From Flammeovirga yaeyamensis (GTDB lineage Bacteria > Bacteroidota > Bacteroidia > Cytophagales > Flammeovirgaceae): a DNA stretch of 64,000 nt. Positions within the stretch are counted from its first letter, which is position 1; the number at the start of each line of letters is the position of its first letter. Below, piece after piece: positions 44,228-53,921 of the stretch. Made by a program: the position numbers and the translations under genes. The stretch covers positions 3,643,501-3,707,500 of the forward strand of contig NZ_CP076132.1 in assembly GCF_018736045.1 (NCBI RefSeq). Direction: 5' to 3'. Below the pieces are notes generated by a model. That model had not been told where the DNA came from, made no database searches, and worked only from the letters and a program-made list of their open reading frames with translations.

Positions 44228-44977
44228 ATGACAGAAAAAGTTTTTGGAAAAGCTTTAGCTCCTGAAAATGACCCCATGGGAAGTGGTATTGCTTCATACT
44301 ACGATTCTAAAGATGATGAACTTTGTGTAAAAGTTTATTCGGATTTTAGCGAACCCGACGACATCCCTGTTCCTTTGTTGTTCAGAGAAGAAAATGATAT
44401 GCCAGAAATTGAAGTTTTGGCATTAGATCAGTGTAATGGTAAAATCTTAGATGTAGGTGCTGGTGCAGGATCCCATGCAATGGCCCTTCAGAAAAGAGGT
44501 AAAGATGTTACTGCTATGGACATCTCTTTGAAAGCTGTAGAAACAATGAAAAAGAGAGGTGTAAAAAAAGTAATTGCAGGAGATATCTATCAATATACCG
44601 GTCCAAAGTTCGATACTTTATTGATGCTGATGAACGGTATCGGTTTAGTGGGAACGCTAGATGGTCTTGCAGAGTTTTTAGTAAAAGCTAAAGACTATCT
44701 AAATCCGGGAGGTCAACTAGTATTTGATTCTTCAGATATCATCCATCTTTTTGAAGATGAAGACGGTTCATACCTTATTGACCTTACTGCAGAGTACTAC
44801 GGTCAGATTCAATATTGGATGGAATTCAAGGATATCAAAGGAGCAGAATTTGATTGGCTTTATGTGAGTTACCCTGTATTAGAAGAGTATGCAGCAACGG
44901 CCGGTTACGACATCAAACTACTGTATGTTGGAGAGTTAAACCATTATTTGGTTTCCTTATCATTAAAAAACGATTAA
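44228..44977 (+). CDS. Class I SAM-dependent methyltransferase
   Basis: This 249-residue methyltransferase starts at the ATG at 44228 (MTEKVFGKALAPEND). An in-frame start at 44144 would lie inside the MITE and add 28 residues that no family member should have. Motif I is ILDVGAGAGSHAMAL, strand 2 ends in AMDISLKAVE, motif II is DTLLMLMNGIGLVG and motif III LNPGGQLVFDSSDI. The substrate is unknown. The MITE lies directly upstream, so it must carry or replace part of the promoter. Confidence 0.9.
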   Translation: MTEKVFGKALAPENDPMGSGIASYYDSKDDELCVKVYSDFSEPDDIPVPLLFREENDMPEIEVLALDQCNGKILDVGAGAGSHAMALQKRGKDVTAMDISLKAVETMKKRGVKKVIAGDIYQYTGPKFDTLLMLMNGIGLVGTLDGLAEFLVKAKDYLNPGGQLVFDSSDIIHLFEDEDGSYLIDLTAEYYGQIQYWMEFKDIKGAEFDWLYVSYPVLEEYAATAGYDIKLLYVGELNHYLVSLSLKND

Positions 44978-45195
44978 ATAATCAAAATATCATCAATAGT
45001 ATAGAACAATACTTCTCAATACAGTTTAAATTGGAATATACTATTGGTACTGAGTAGAAGTTATACACTTCAATCTCAATAGCTTAGAATAGCCCTTTTA
45101 TTATTGATTTATCCTTCAACTCTATTAACTATTTACTCTACTGTCTGAAACGACAGACTAACTTCAATTAAAAACCATATAAATAAAATTAATTT

Positions 45196-46881
45196 ATGAT
45201 AGAATTAACTAGAGCACAAGCATCGAGAGCTGCCATCGAAAGAATGTATGTTGTAATGCGTCACCTTTTTATAAGAGGTCATTACAAGCCAGGTGGAGCT
45301 TCGGGGCGTGCTATTATGCAGGACTTATTAATTTTACAACCTGAAATTTACGGCACATTGGCCGACCCTCAAAAAGTAGATCTTAATGGCTTGGTCTATG
45401 TTTTTGATCGATTACCAAAAGGTATTGAAGAAACTAGATATATTAAATTAACCTCTGAAGAAGGATATGAAAAATCTTCCTTCGAAAAAATTATTCCTCA
45501 CGCAAGAAGAAGAAATTGCTACAGAATTGATGAGGAACAAATGTTTATCGAGATCACAAGAGGTAGATCAGAAATATACGACATCCTAACACATCTAACA
45601 TTTATCTATATTGAAGCTCAAAAAATTAAAGAGCACGCAGAAGATGAAAAAGGAAACCCTGTTAGAGAGTGGGTTCAATTAGAAAAAATTGTCACAGGTG
45701 AAGAGGAATTATCACCTCAAAATGAAGAGGTTGCATTCACTTACCTAGCAACTTTATTAGGACAAACATACAAAGAGACGAAAAATGCCCACCAACGATT
45801 TGTTCAAAATCACGATAAAAATAATGGCCTTTTTCACATTGTTTACTGGATGGGTAAATTAGCTATCGATGAAGCTCAAAAAGGTGATGCTAGAGTGATT
45901 AGCTTTAGTCCAACACTTAGAGAAAGAATCGGACATCACATTTATGGCGATCGTTGGGCAACAAGAATTAAGAAAGTCCTGTCTGATCATCAATTAATTC
46001 ATAGACCAATTCACATTATCAGTGCGAATTTGCACAGTGTAATGAATTCATTCTATGCTAAAGAGGCACTTTCCTCAGATGTAAATGAGAAAGACTTCGA
46101 TAAATTGATGGAGATGGTGAGTCAGCCTGAAAATGGTCACCTAAGAGATAACATCAGAAAAAAGGCATTTGATAAAGGAATGATTCAAGTGACTGAGGAT
46201 TCAGGAACCAACATTTCAGTTCAGATATTTGATACAGCATTTATCAACGATGCCCAATTACCTAAGGCGCTTAAACCTGAAAAGAAAAGAGATAAGAAAA
46301 ATGCTCCGATCATTTTGGTAATGGATTACGCATTTGGTGAACAAGCCTTTGAAACAATGGATGAGTTATTAAAACCATACATTAACGAAGGATTAAACAT
46401 TCCTTTGGATATCCAATCGGTTTCTATCATGGGTAAAGCAGGAATTCTGAAAGGTAACAAAGGAGATATCATGATACCTACAGCCCACGTTTTTGAAGGT
46501 ACAGCCGACAATTACCCTGTAGAAAACGACCTAAAATTGGAAGACTTTACAGATGTAGACGATCTTAACTTTGTAGACGGCCCTATGATTTCAGTATTGG
46601 GTACGTCACTACAAAACAAAGATATTTTGAAGTTCTTTAAAGATTCTTCTTGGGGAGCAATTGGCTTGGAAATGGAAGGTGCACACTATCAAAAAGCCAT
46701 CCAAGGTGCCTCTAAAATCAGGAACAACATCAAGAAAGATGTGAAGGTAAGATATGCCTATTATGCATCAGACAATCCTTTGATAACAGGTAGTACTTTA
46801 GCCAACGGAAGTCTTGGTTTGACGGGTGTGAAACCAACTTATGCCATCACTTTAAAAATCTTGGATAAGATTTTAAACTAA
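45196..46881 (+). CDS. DUF6909-like protein with a nucleoside-phosphorylase-like C-terminus
   Basis: This 561-residue soluble protein has an N-terminal helical half beginning TRAQASRAAIERMYVVMRHLFIRGHYKPGG. The C-terminal half starts near residue 370 with PIILVMDYAFGEQAFE. In the latter, GKAGILKGNKGDIMIPTAH, GLEMEGAHY and YYASDNPL follow the order of the phosphorylase superfamily: a phosphate- or base-binding loop, the M-E-G ribose-binding motif and the S-D base-contact residue. I recall this as the Bacteroidota DUF6909 family. A nucleosidase- or phosphorylase-like reaction on a nucleotide is inference. It is monocistronic with a strong terminator. Confidence 0.75.
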   Translation: MIELTRAQASRAAIERMYVVMRHLFIRGHYKPGGASGRAIMQDLLILQPEIYGTLADPQKVDLNGLVYVFDRLPKGIEETRYIKLTSEEGYEKSSFEKIIPHARRRNCYRIDEEQMFIEITRGRSEIYDILTHLTFIYIEAQKIKEHAEDEKGNPVREWVQLEKIVTGEEELSPQNEEVAFTYLATLLGQTYKETKNAHQRFVQNHDKNNGLFHIVYWMGKLAIDEAQKGDARVISFSPTLRERIGHHIYGDRWATRIKKVLSDHQLIHRPIHIISANLHSVMNSFYAKEALSSDVNEKDFDKLMEMVSQPENGHLRDNIRKKAFDKGMIQVTEDSGTNISVQIFDTAFINDAQLPKALKPEKKRDKKNAPIILVMDYAFGEQAFETMDELLKPYINEGLNIPLDIQSVSIMGKAGILKGNKGDIMIPTAHVFEGTADNYPVENDLKLEDFTDVDDLNFVDGPMISVLGTSLQNKDILKFFKDSSWGAIGLEMEGAHYQKAIQGASKIRNNIKKDVKVRYAYYASDNPLITGSTLANGSLGLTGVKPTYAITLKILDKILN

Positions 46882-46932
46882 GTGCTTTGATAAAGTCGTA
46901 AGTCCCTTATTGAAGGAGATTTAATAATATCT

Positions 46933-46972
46933 AGAGGTTGTACCATTTATATGATGGTACAACCTCTTTTTT
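46933..46972 (+). terminator. Terminator
   Basis: The perfect stem AGAGGTTGTACCAT/ATGGTACAACCTCT is followed by TTTTT. It ends the DUF6909-like transcript. Confidence 0.9.
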
Positions 46973-47067
46973 ATTGCTTTTTCACTTTAAATTTTTGAAT
47001 TTATATATTAGTTTAAGAAAATAAGTATTTACTTTCTGATATAATTAGAAACATGATAGGATTTTTT

Positions 47068-47075
47068 TAGTTTTG
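47068..47075 (+). promoter_or_regulatory. -7 element TAGTTTTG
   Basis: This perfect TAnnTTTG lies about 96 bp upstream of the small acidic-protein start and downstream of the previous terminator. No TTG is found at a suitable distance. Confidence 0.35.
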
Positions 47076-47170
47076 TATGCTGAGTAGCTGTTTTTTACTA
47101 CTCACAATTATCCATTAAAAATATGTACTAATTATTAATTGAATTAGCCGTATTTATTTGACTAAAAAAA

Positions 47171-47425
47171 ATGGGAAACTCTAATAATAAATCGAAAGAA
47201 GAAGAAATTGATTGGGATGCTTTAGAAGCAGAAGATAAACGTAACGCTGCTAATCTAAAGGAAGAGGAAGTGGATCAAGAAAAAATTGATTCTGAAAAGA
47301 AACATCTTTCCAAAGAAGAAAAGAGTAGCCCCTATCCAGATGATTTCCTAGCGGAAATCAATATCATTAGAAAAGACTATGATGATGCCCTTAAAAATGA
47401 TGATATAGAGGAAGAAGACTTGTAA
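47171..47425 (+). CDS. Small acidic hydrophilic protein
   Basis: This 84-residue protein is without hydrophobic segments and about one third Asp/Glu. It is predicted helical or disordered (EEEIDWDALEAEDKRNAANLKEEE). It has no cysteine and no recognisable motif. It lies 132 bp upstream of the pseudo-caspase gene, which is also acidic and helical in its long middle part, so a binding partnership is possible but not shown. Confidence 0.55.
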   Translation: MGNSNNKSKEEEIDWDALEAEDKRNAANLKEEEVDQEKIDSEKKHLSKEEKSSPYPDDFLAEINIIRKDYDDALKNDDIEEEDL

Positions 47426-47557
47426 AATTTATAAATTCCATCGACTCTATACAATAGGACCAAAATCATATCGTTATATTTTTTGAAGTGCAAATACTAA
47501 TGGAGTGTATTATTTTTTGCACAATTTTTATGTTGAAATTCTTTAGTACTATTTGAT

Positions 47558-50500
47558 ATGCCATTGATGTTTGATTCATCAAAATCCAGAGCCATTTTAA
47601 TTGGAATAGGAACTTTTCTTAAGGATGAGCAACTCCAAAGAAGAGAGCATGTGTATAAAGATATCAGTCTTTTAAGAGAGACTTTTACAGACCAACAAAT
47701 TCTTGGACTGAATGAAAAGGATATCATTTCTTTAGTGGATTCGGAAGGAAATACGATGATTAAGGAACGTATTGCCGAAATTGCCGATACCACTCAGGAT
47801 ACATTAATATTTTTCTACTCTGGCTACTTAATCGAAAGAAGAGGAAAGTTAATTCTTTCTTCCCCTCATACTACTATACAACAATGTCACATTAATGGAA
47901 TTCCACTAAGTGAAATTGTAGAGTTAATCAATGAATCTCAAGCGAAAAGAGCATTCATTATTCTTGATGCAGAGTATAGAAAATCATCTACTTTTGGTGA
48001 TGATTTCGAAGAACTTAGCATTAAGTCTATTGAAGATTTAAAACCTTATGGGCCTGACAAATCATTCATATTAACTCAGCTACTTCAAGAAAATAGTACA
48101 AAAACGATTGCTTCCGGCCTTGCCGATATTTTTCAAAAAGGTGTCGAAAAGGAAAGTGAAGTATTGACCGTTTTAGATTTAAAAAATCACTTTTCTAATA
48201 CTGCAGGTTTAGAAGAAACCATATTTTTATCTGATAAATCTGAAGATGCTCCTATAAGTTTAAATAAGAGATATTCTATCACTAAAAAACTTAGAGTAGA
48301 AATTGATAAATGCTTCCAAGAAAAACGTTTTGATGATGCACTACCTTTATTAAAAGAGGGTATAGAGAATTATGAAAACGATGAGGATTTCAACAACCTT
48401 GCTTCTTTTATAGAAACACTCCAACAAGCTGAACACATGTACATTACGCAGTCTTATACTGCATCAATGGAACGTTTTAAAGCAGCTTACGAAATCAGAA
48501 ATGAGAAAGTAGCAAAAGATGGCATTATCAAATCGTTAGAAAAAATTGCGATTGATCAGTTCGATCGTAAAGATTTTATTGCCTCTAAAGAAACATATCA
48601 ACAACTTCAACAACTTAATCCTGAAAATACAGCCTACGTTCAACGTATTGAATATTGCGATACGGAACTGAACTTTGCAAATTGGGTCGACCAAGGAGAT
48701 AAGGCCTATTTCGAGAATAAGTTTAACGATGCAAAAGAACTTTACAGTAAGGCATTAGAACATAGAAACGACCCTGTAGTGGCTCGTAGAAAAAAAGAAT
48801 GTGAGAATGTTCTTTTAAGAGAAAATGAATTACGTGAAGAAGTTAGAAAAGAGCTTGAAAAAGAATTTGGACAACAAATCGATTCAAAATTATCTGAAGA
48901 AATTAAATCTAAGGAATCTCAGATTGAGGAGGAACTTAGAGCAAAAATAAAAGCTGAACTTATTGCTGAACTTCAACCACAATCTAAAGAAGAGGTCACA
49001 AAAGAGTTAGAAGATAATATCTGGAAAAAGACTGCTGTTTGGAATAGTATTGAAGGCTATCAGTTTTATTTATCGATGTTCCCTGAAGGAAAGTATATCA
49101 ACAAGGCACATCAAAGAATGGAGCAGATCAACAATTTGATGGTTAATGAAACGATCAAAAAAGAAAAGTCTCCAACGGAATCAAAAGTCTTTGTTGATCC
49201 TCCAAAGAAAGCTGTAATTGTCGAAGAATTAGGCATTGACAGAGCTTTATTGATGGATCTAAGAATGGAACCTATCGAGGAAGTTCTTGCTAAAATAGAA
49301 GAAGCTAAAGGTTTAAAAGGTGAATTACTCCTTTGGACTGAAACTGACCGATTGCTATTCGATAAAAAACAAGAAACTATTACAGAAACAAAACCTGTAG
49401 AGGAGCCTGTTTCTGAATTAGACCTTGTCATGGATGAAGCAATCAGGGAGGTTGAGGAAGAAACGAAACCTGAAACTTCTACAGAGAAAATTGAAGAAGA
49501 AACTTCTGCTGTTGAAGAAGTAGAAGAAGTGATCATAAACGAAGTTGCTGAAGAGAATCCTTCTGCAATAGAAGTAACTGAAGTTAGCTCTGAATCTTTC
49601 TCTATTGAAGAGGCACAACAACTTTCTAAAGATGCTTTAGAAAAAGAGAACAATGAGGCTGAAATTCAAGCAGAGATCATTGAAAACACTTTTACAACAG
49701 AAGATAGTAGCATTGAAACTGTTGAAGAAGAAGCTGAATCTACTAACGATGTAGTTGATTCTATTGTAAATGACTCTGTAGAAGAAGAAACAGCGGCAGC
49801 ATCTCCTTCAGTTGAAACAGAAGATATTGAAAATCTATCTGAAGAAGATTTATGGAAACGTGCTGAGCAGCTTAATAATAAAGAAGGATATTTAGAGTAT
49901 ATCAACCTTTCAAAAACTGCTGATCAGATTGCCGAGGCTTATTACAGAATTAATAAGATAGATCAAGGTGAAATTCCAGAAGTTTCAATTTCTGCTATAG
50001 AAACTCCTATTCCTGAAATAGTAGAAGAAACTGTCGAAGAGAAAGAAGAAGAATCTGTTGTAGATTCAATAATTAATACGACTGAAGAAGAAGTTGCTAC
50101 TCCATCCATTTCTTCTTTTGAAGACGGAATGTCTGAAGAGGAACTTTGGTCAACTGCTAGCAACATCAATTCTATAGATAGTTATAAAGAGTATTTATCG
50201 AGAACGGAAGAAAACAATTTCCTTGCAGATGCCTACTCAAGAATTAATACACTTCAAAATGGAGAAGAGGTAGTTGTTACCTCCGAAACTTCAACAGATA
50301 GTATAGACACTACTAATGACATATCTTCAATAGAAGAAGACAGTAGTTTAATAGACGATCTTACTTCTGAAGAGATTACTCCATTGGAAACATCTGATGA
50401 TTCTGAAAACACTTTTGGCTCTGAAGTAACAAGTCAAATTGAAGACGATTTAAACTTGGATACTCCTTTACCTACATCCTTTGAAATAGATGAAGAGGAA

Positions 50501-50791
50501 GAAGTAGAAACAGATGCTGAAGAAGAAGAATTGTGGTCTTCTACATGTGATGAAAATACTTTAGGTGCTTATTTTAATTATCTCAACCTGACAACCAAGA
50601 AGAAATATTGGAAAGATGCAAAAGAGAAAATTAAAGATCTGAAAAACGATTCTCAAGCAAAAGAAGAAGACGATTGGAAAAGAGCACAGAAAATTGATAC
50701 CGTAGAAGGTTATAAAACGTATATTAGAAAGTATCCACTAGGAAACTTTTACGCAGCAGCAATGATGCGTTTAGATAAACTTGGTGATTAA
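47558..50791 (+). CDS. Pseudo-caspase protein with TPR, coiled-coil and degenerate helical repeats
   Basis: This is a 1077-residue protein. The N-terminal 220 residues follow the caspase-like (C14) order: SRAILIGIGTF, then DTLIFFYSG, then RAFIILDA. Active members have His after YSG and Cys in LDxC; here they are Tyr90 and Glu139, so proteolysis is not expected. Residues about 245-400 are TPR-like. A coiled coil covers about 420-490. Then come five copies of a roughly 40-residue helical repeat of the form W..A....s...Y..Yl......y...A..ri..l. The first is at about 488 and the last at the C-terminus. They are separated by long Glu/Ser/Thr-rich linkers. No signal peptide or membrane helix. A scaffold or sensor function is likely. 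Confidence 0.8.
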   Translation: MPLMFDSSKSRAILIGIGTFLKDEQLQRREHVYKDISLLRETFTDQQILGLNEKDIISLVDSEGNTMIKERIAEIADTTQDTLIFFYSGYLIERRGKLILSSPHTTIQQCHINGIPLSEIVELINESQAKRAFIILDAEYRKSSTFGDDFEELSIKSIEDLKPYGPDKSFILTQLLQENSTKTIASGLADIFQKGVEKESEVLTVLDLKNHFSNTAGLEETIFLSDKSEDAPISLNKRYSITKKLRVEIDKCFQEKRFDDALPLLKEGIENYENDEDFNNLASFIETLQQAEHMYITQSYTASMERFKAAYEIRNEKVAKDGIIKSLEKIAIDQFDRKDFIASKETYQQLQQLNPENTAYVQRIEYCDTELNFANWVDQGDKAYFENKFNDAKELYSKALEHRNDPVVARRKKECENVLLRENELREEVRKELEKEFGQQIDSKLSEEIKSKESQIEEELRAKIKAELIAELQPQSKEEVTKELEDNIWKKTAVWNSIEGYQFYLSMFPEGKYINKAHQRMEQINNLMVNETIKKEKSPTESKVFVDPPKKAVIVEELGIDRALLMDLRMEPIEEVLAKIEEAKGLKGELLLWTETDRLLFDKKQETITETKPVEEPVSELDLVMDEAIREVEEETKPETSTEKIEEETSAVEEVEEVIINEVAEENPSAIEVTEVSSESFSIEEAQQLSKDALEKENNEAEIQAEIIENTFTTEDSSIETVEEEAESTNDVVDSIVNDSVEEETAAASPSVETEDIENLSEEDLWKRAEQLNNKEGYLEYINLSKTADQIAEAYYRINKIDQGEIPEVSISAIETPIPEIVEETVEEKEEESVVDSIINTTEEEVATPSISSFEDGMSEEELWSTASNINSIDSYKEYLSRTEENNFLADAYSRINTLQNGEEVVVTSETSTDSIDTTNDISSIEEDSSLIDDLTSEEITPLETSDDSENTFGSEVTSQIEDDLNLDTPLPTSFEIDEEEEVETDAEEEELWSSTCDENTLGAYFNYLNLTTKKKYWKDAKEKIKDLKNDSQAKEEDDWKRAQKIDTVEGYKTYIRKYPLGNFYAAAMMRLDKLGD

Positions 50792-50828
50792 TTTTTAATC
50801 GCCTTATGAGTTAGAAAACTCTTAAATT

Positions 50829-50862
50829 AAGCCTCATGATAACAAATCGTGAGGCTTTTTTT
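50829..50862 (+). terminator. Terminator of the pseudo-caspase gene
   Basis: The stem AAGCCTCATGAT/ATCGTGAGGCTT (one wobble) is followed by TTTTT. Confidence 0.88.
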
Positions 50863-51009
50863 ATTTACTGACCGTAGTCATTTGATTTTCTTGAAAAAGT
50901 ACTAATTTTAACAAGGAAATGAAGATCACTTACGTAAGATCTATAAATAATATAAATTGGGTATTCTACTCATTTTTAATTGATAAAACTATATAAATCC
51001 CTTTAGCCA

Positions 51010-51930
51010 ATGTCAGTATTTAAAAGAACAATAATCGCTTTAGATGGAACAGAAAAAGACCTTCCGTTACTAAAACATGCAAGCAAATACCTGCAAAGAA
51101 ATGAAGTAGAGAAAATTTATTTTGTGCACGTTCAAGAATCATTGGACCTGCCTAAAGAAGTATTAGAAAAATATCCTGATATGATGAGTCCTTTGGATGA
51201 GTCAATCAGAGAAAATATCGAAAAGCTAGTTACTGAACATATTCCATATATTAAAGATATGGATTATGACCTAATGGTAGAAGAAGGCGATCCTGCTGAG
51301 ACCATCATTAAGCTTTCAAAAAGAAAGCAAGCTACTATGGTGATTCTTGGCAAAAATTCTTCTGGAAAGAAAACAGGTGCAATTGCTCGTAAAATTGCTT
51401 CCTTCTCTCCATCGTCTATCATGTTTGCACCAGAACTATTAAACGAAGAGACACCGAAAGTACTTCTTCCTATTAACTTTAGCGATACCTCTAAAGAAGC
51501 CTTAGAACAGGTAGAAGAAATCGCTGAATTAATCGATAATGTAGAGGTTGTTGCAGTAAACTGTTATAAAGTTCCCAGTGGTTACTCATCTGTGGGTAAA
51601 AGCTATGAAGAAATGACCAAAATCTTAGGAGATGTTTCTCAGAAGAAATTAGATAAGTTTGTGAGCACAACGAATAACTCTGATAATATTAAAACAGTAT
51701 CTGTTTTAGTTAAAGACGACGAAAATGTAGCAGATACAGTCTATAAATATGCTAAACAAGAAGATGTCAATATCATAGTGATTGGATCAAAAAGTAGAAC
51801 TTGGATGGCCTCTATGTTGTTAAGTTCTACGGCGGAACAATTACTTCAGTCTGATATAAATATACCTCTAATGATTTACAAGAATAAAAAGAAAACATTA
51901 GATGTATTCGATTTCTTCGAAAGAATTTAA
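51010..51930 (+). CDS. Tandem universal stress protein
   Basis: This 306-residue protein has two UspA domains. The first (residues 1-140) shows RTIIALDGTEKDLPLLKHA and the nucleotide-loop-like VILGKNSSGKKTGAIARKI. The second (about 150-300) shows KVLLPINFSDTSKEALEQV and ends with VIGSKSRTWMASMLLSSTAEQLLQ, where the G-S-x-S-like loop should hold ATP or another nucleotide. Tandem USPs of this kind respond to starvation and energy stress. The gene is monocistronic, with terminators on both sides. Confidence 0.92.
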   Translation: MSVFKRTIIALDGTEKDLPLLKHASKYLQRNEVEKIYFVHVQESLDLPKEVLEKYPDMMSPLDESIRENIEKLVTEHIPYIKDMDYDLMVEEGDPAETIIKLSKRKQATMVILGKNSSGKKTGAIARKIASFSPSSIMFAPELLNEETPKVLLPINFSDTSKEALEQVEEIAELIDNVEVVAVNCYKVPSGYSSVGKSYEEMTKILGDVSQKKLDKFVSTTNNSDNIKTVSVLVKDDENVADTVYKYAKQEDVNIIVIGSKSRTWMASMLLSSTAEQLLQSDINIPLMIYKNKKKTLDVFDFFERI

Positions 51931-52002
51931 TAGTCATCAACAAAGAATATAGAAAGTTGTATCTCAATACTTTACTATTCTTTAAATTTTATAATTAGTC
52001 AA

Positions 52003-52059
52003 AATGCTATCATTTTATCACCTAATTTAATATTAGAAGATAAAATGGTAGCATTTTTC
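52003..52059 (+). terminator. Terminator of the universal stress protein gene
   Basis: The 18-bp stem AAATGCTATCATTTTATC/GATAAAATGGTAGCATTT (wobbles) has a 19-base loop and then TTTTT. Confidence 0.85.
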
Positions 52060-52221
52060 AATAACGTACTTTAAACGCTTAACAAACTATCACTTTTTTC
52101 GAAAAAAAGAATGAAAAAAATCATCATATAAAAGCAAAAATTATAATCATCTTTGTATTGTGCATCGTGCATTTTTGCAGGGTCAATTAAAAATAATCTC
52201 AAACTCAACATTCTTTCATTA

Positions 52222-53847
52222 ATGGAGATGTTCTACACGCTACTGAAATCAGATTACGTAGCATTATTCGCAATTATTGCATTTGGTATATTATTAGGGA
52301 AAATCAGTGTTAAAGGAGTTTCATTTGGATTATCTGCCGTAATATTTGTGGCGATGTTCTATGGTTACCTCACCAATGCACTTGGTTTTGATGATTTCCA
52401 AATCCCAGGTATAATTCAAAAAGTAGGATTACTATTGTTCATCTTTACAATAGGCATGCAAGCTGGTCCTTCCTTCTTTGAAGCATTCAAATCTCAAGGT
52501 AGTAAATTAATCATACTCGCTATTGTCTCTGTGGTAGTAGGTGGTATTGTCACATTTGCTTTAGGAGTAGCATTTGATGTTGATTTTAAAATTGCTGTGG
52601 GCCTATTAACTGGTGCACTTACTTCTACACCAGGTTTAGCAGCAGCCATTGAAAGCTCACAATCTCCATTAGCCTCTATTGGTTATGGTATTGCATACCC
52701 GTTCGGTGTAATTGGTGTTATTCTTTTTGTGAAACTTGCTCCAAAGTTCTTTGGAGTTAAAGTAGAAGATGAAGAAAGAAAATATGAAGAAGAAGCTAAT
52801 GCTGGCACTCCAGAGTTAATGAACAAAAACTTTATCGTAACTAACGATAACGTGGATGGGAAAAGTATTGGTGAGCTAAATATACGTTTCATGACAAAAG
52901 CGAATGTTTCTCGTGTGATGGAACCTAACAATAATGAAAGTAAACCTCCTACAAAAGAAACAATTTTACATAAGGGTGATCTTGTAAAGGCAGTAGGTAC
53001 ACAAGACGCTTTAAAACGTGTTGAATTACTCTTAGGAGAAGTTACTGATAAGAAAATCCCTCGTTCTGGTTTACATGAAATCCGTTGGTTTGTGGTTTCA
53101 TCAAGAAATATCGTAGGTAAATCATTAGGTGAGCTAGATCTTCATAATAACTATTTGGCTACTGTTACAAGAGTAAGAAGAGCTGGTTTGGATCTAACTC
53201 CACGTCCCTCAACTAAATTAAGATTTGGTGATAAAATTCTAATTTCATCTACGAAAGGTAACGTTGAAGGCTTGACTGAACTATTCGGTGACAGTATCAA
53301 AATGGTAGAAACGCCAAGTTTCTTACCTGTAGCCTTGGGTATTATCGTAGGTGTATTACTTGGTAAAATTGAAATTCCTCTATTCGGAGGTACATCCTTC
53401 TCACTTGGTTTAACAGGTGGTGTGTTAATGGCTGCATTAGGTTTAAGTAGATTAGGTAAAACAGGTCCAATTATTTGGCACTTACCATCAAACGCAAATG
53501 CACTATTAAGACAATTTGGTTTATTACTTTTCCTAACTCCAGTAGGTGTTGGTGCAGGTTCTAAACTAGTAGCTACTATTAGTGAATATGGTTTCCAACT
53601 ATTCGGTATTGGTGCTTTAATTACACTGGTACCTATGTTAATTGTTACCCTTTTAGGACACTTTGTTTTCAAAGTAAACTTCCTTTCTTTAATGGGTGCA
53701 CTAACAGGTGGTATGACCTCTACTCCTGGTCTATCTGCAATGGATAATATGACAGAAAGCGATGCTCCTCAAGTAGCATACGCTACAGTATATCCTTTCG
53801 CATTGGTAGCCATTATCATTGTCGCACAGATAATTGGAGGTTTATAG
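52222..53847 (+). CDS. AAE-type (YidE/YbjL) transporter with two RCK_C domains
   Basis: This membrane protein of about 541 residues starts at the ATG at 52222 (MEMFYTLLKSDY). The first possible start at 52153 would add 23 hydrophilic residues not expected in the family. Two duplicated five-helix halves carry the family repeats: GLLLFIFTIGMQAGPSFFEAF and GLLLFLTPVGVGAGSKLV, each followed by GALTSTPGLAAA or GGMTSTPGLSAM. Between them, residues about 190-375, are two TrkA-C (RCK_C) domains. The aspartate:alanine exchanger family has this layout; the substrate here is unknown. Confidence 0.9.
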   Translation: MEMFYTLLKSDYVALFAIIAFGILLGKISVKGVSFGLSAVIFVAMFYGYLTNALGFDDFQIPGIIQKVGLLLFIFTIGMQAGPSFFEAFKSQGSKLIILAIVSVVVGGIVTFALGVAFDVDFKIAVGLLTGALTSTPGLAAAIESSQSPLASIGYGIAYPFGVIGVILFVKLAPKFFGVKVEDEERKYEEEANAGTPELMNKNFIVTNDNVDGKSIGELNIRFMTKANVSRVMEPNNNESKPPTKETILHKGDLVKAVGTQDALKRVELLLGEVTDKKIPRSGLHEIRWFVVSSRNIVGKSLGELDLHNNYLATVTRVRRAGLDLTPRPSTKLRFGDKILISSTKGNVEGLTELFGDSIKMVETPSFLPVALGIIVGVLLGKIEIPLFGGTSFSLGLTGGVLMAALGLSRLGKTGPIIWHLPSNANALLRQFGLLLFLTPVGVGAGSKLVATISEYGFQLFGIGALITLVPMLIVTLLGHFVFKVNFLSLMGALTGGMTSTPGLSAMDNMTESDAPQVAYATVYPFALVAIIIVAQIIGGL

Positions 53848-53891
53848 CATAAATTATTATATTTGTAATAACAATACCTTAAATATCCCTT

Positions 53892-53921
53892 CACCTGTTG
53901 AATTCTTCAGCAGGTGTTTTT
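53892..53921 (+). terminator. Terminator of the AAE-type transporter gene
   Basis: The stem CACCTGTTGAA/TTCAGCAGGTG (one wobble) is followed by TTTTTTT. Confidence 0.85.

Noticed and set aside
44989-45060. Inverted repeat CAATAGTATA/TATACTATTG after the methyltransferase
   Set aside because: The arms are short, the loop is long and no T run follows, so it does not support a terminator or an element.
49111-50169. Minus-strand Ser-rich ORFs opposite the pseudo-caspase gene
   Set aside because: The Ser-rich translation is the complement of the Glu/Thr-rich linker codons of the real gene.
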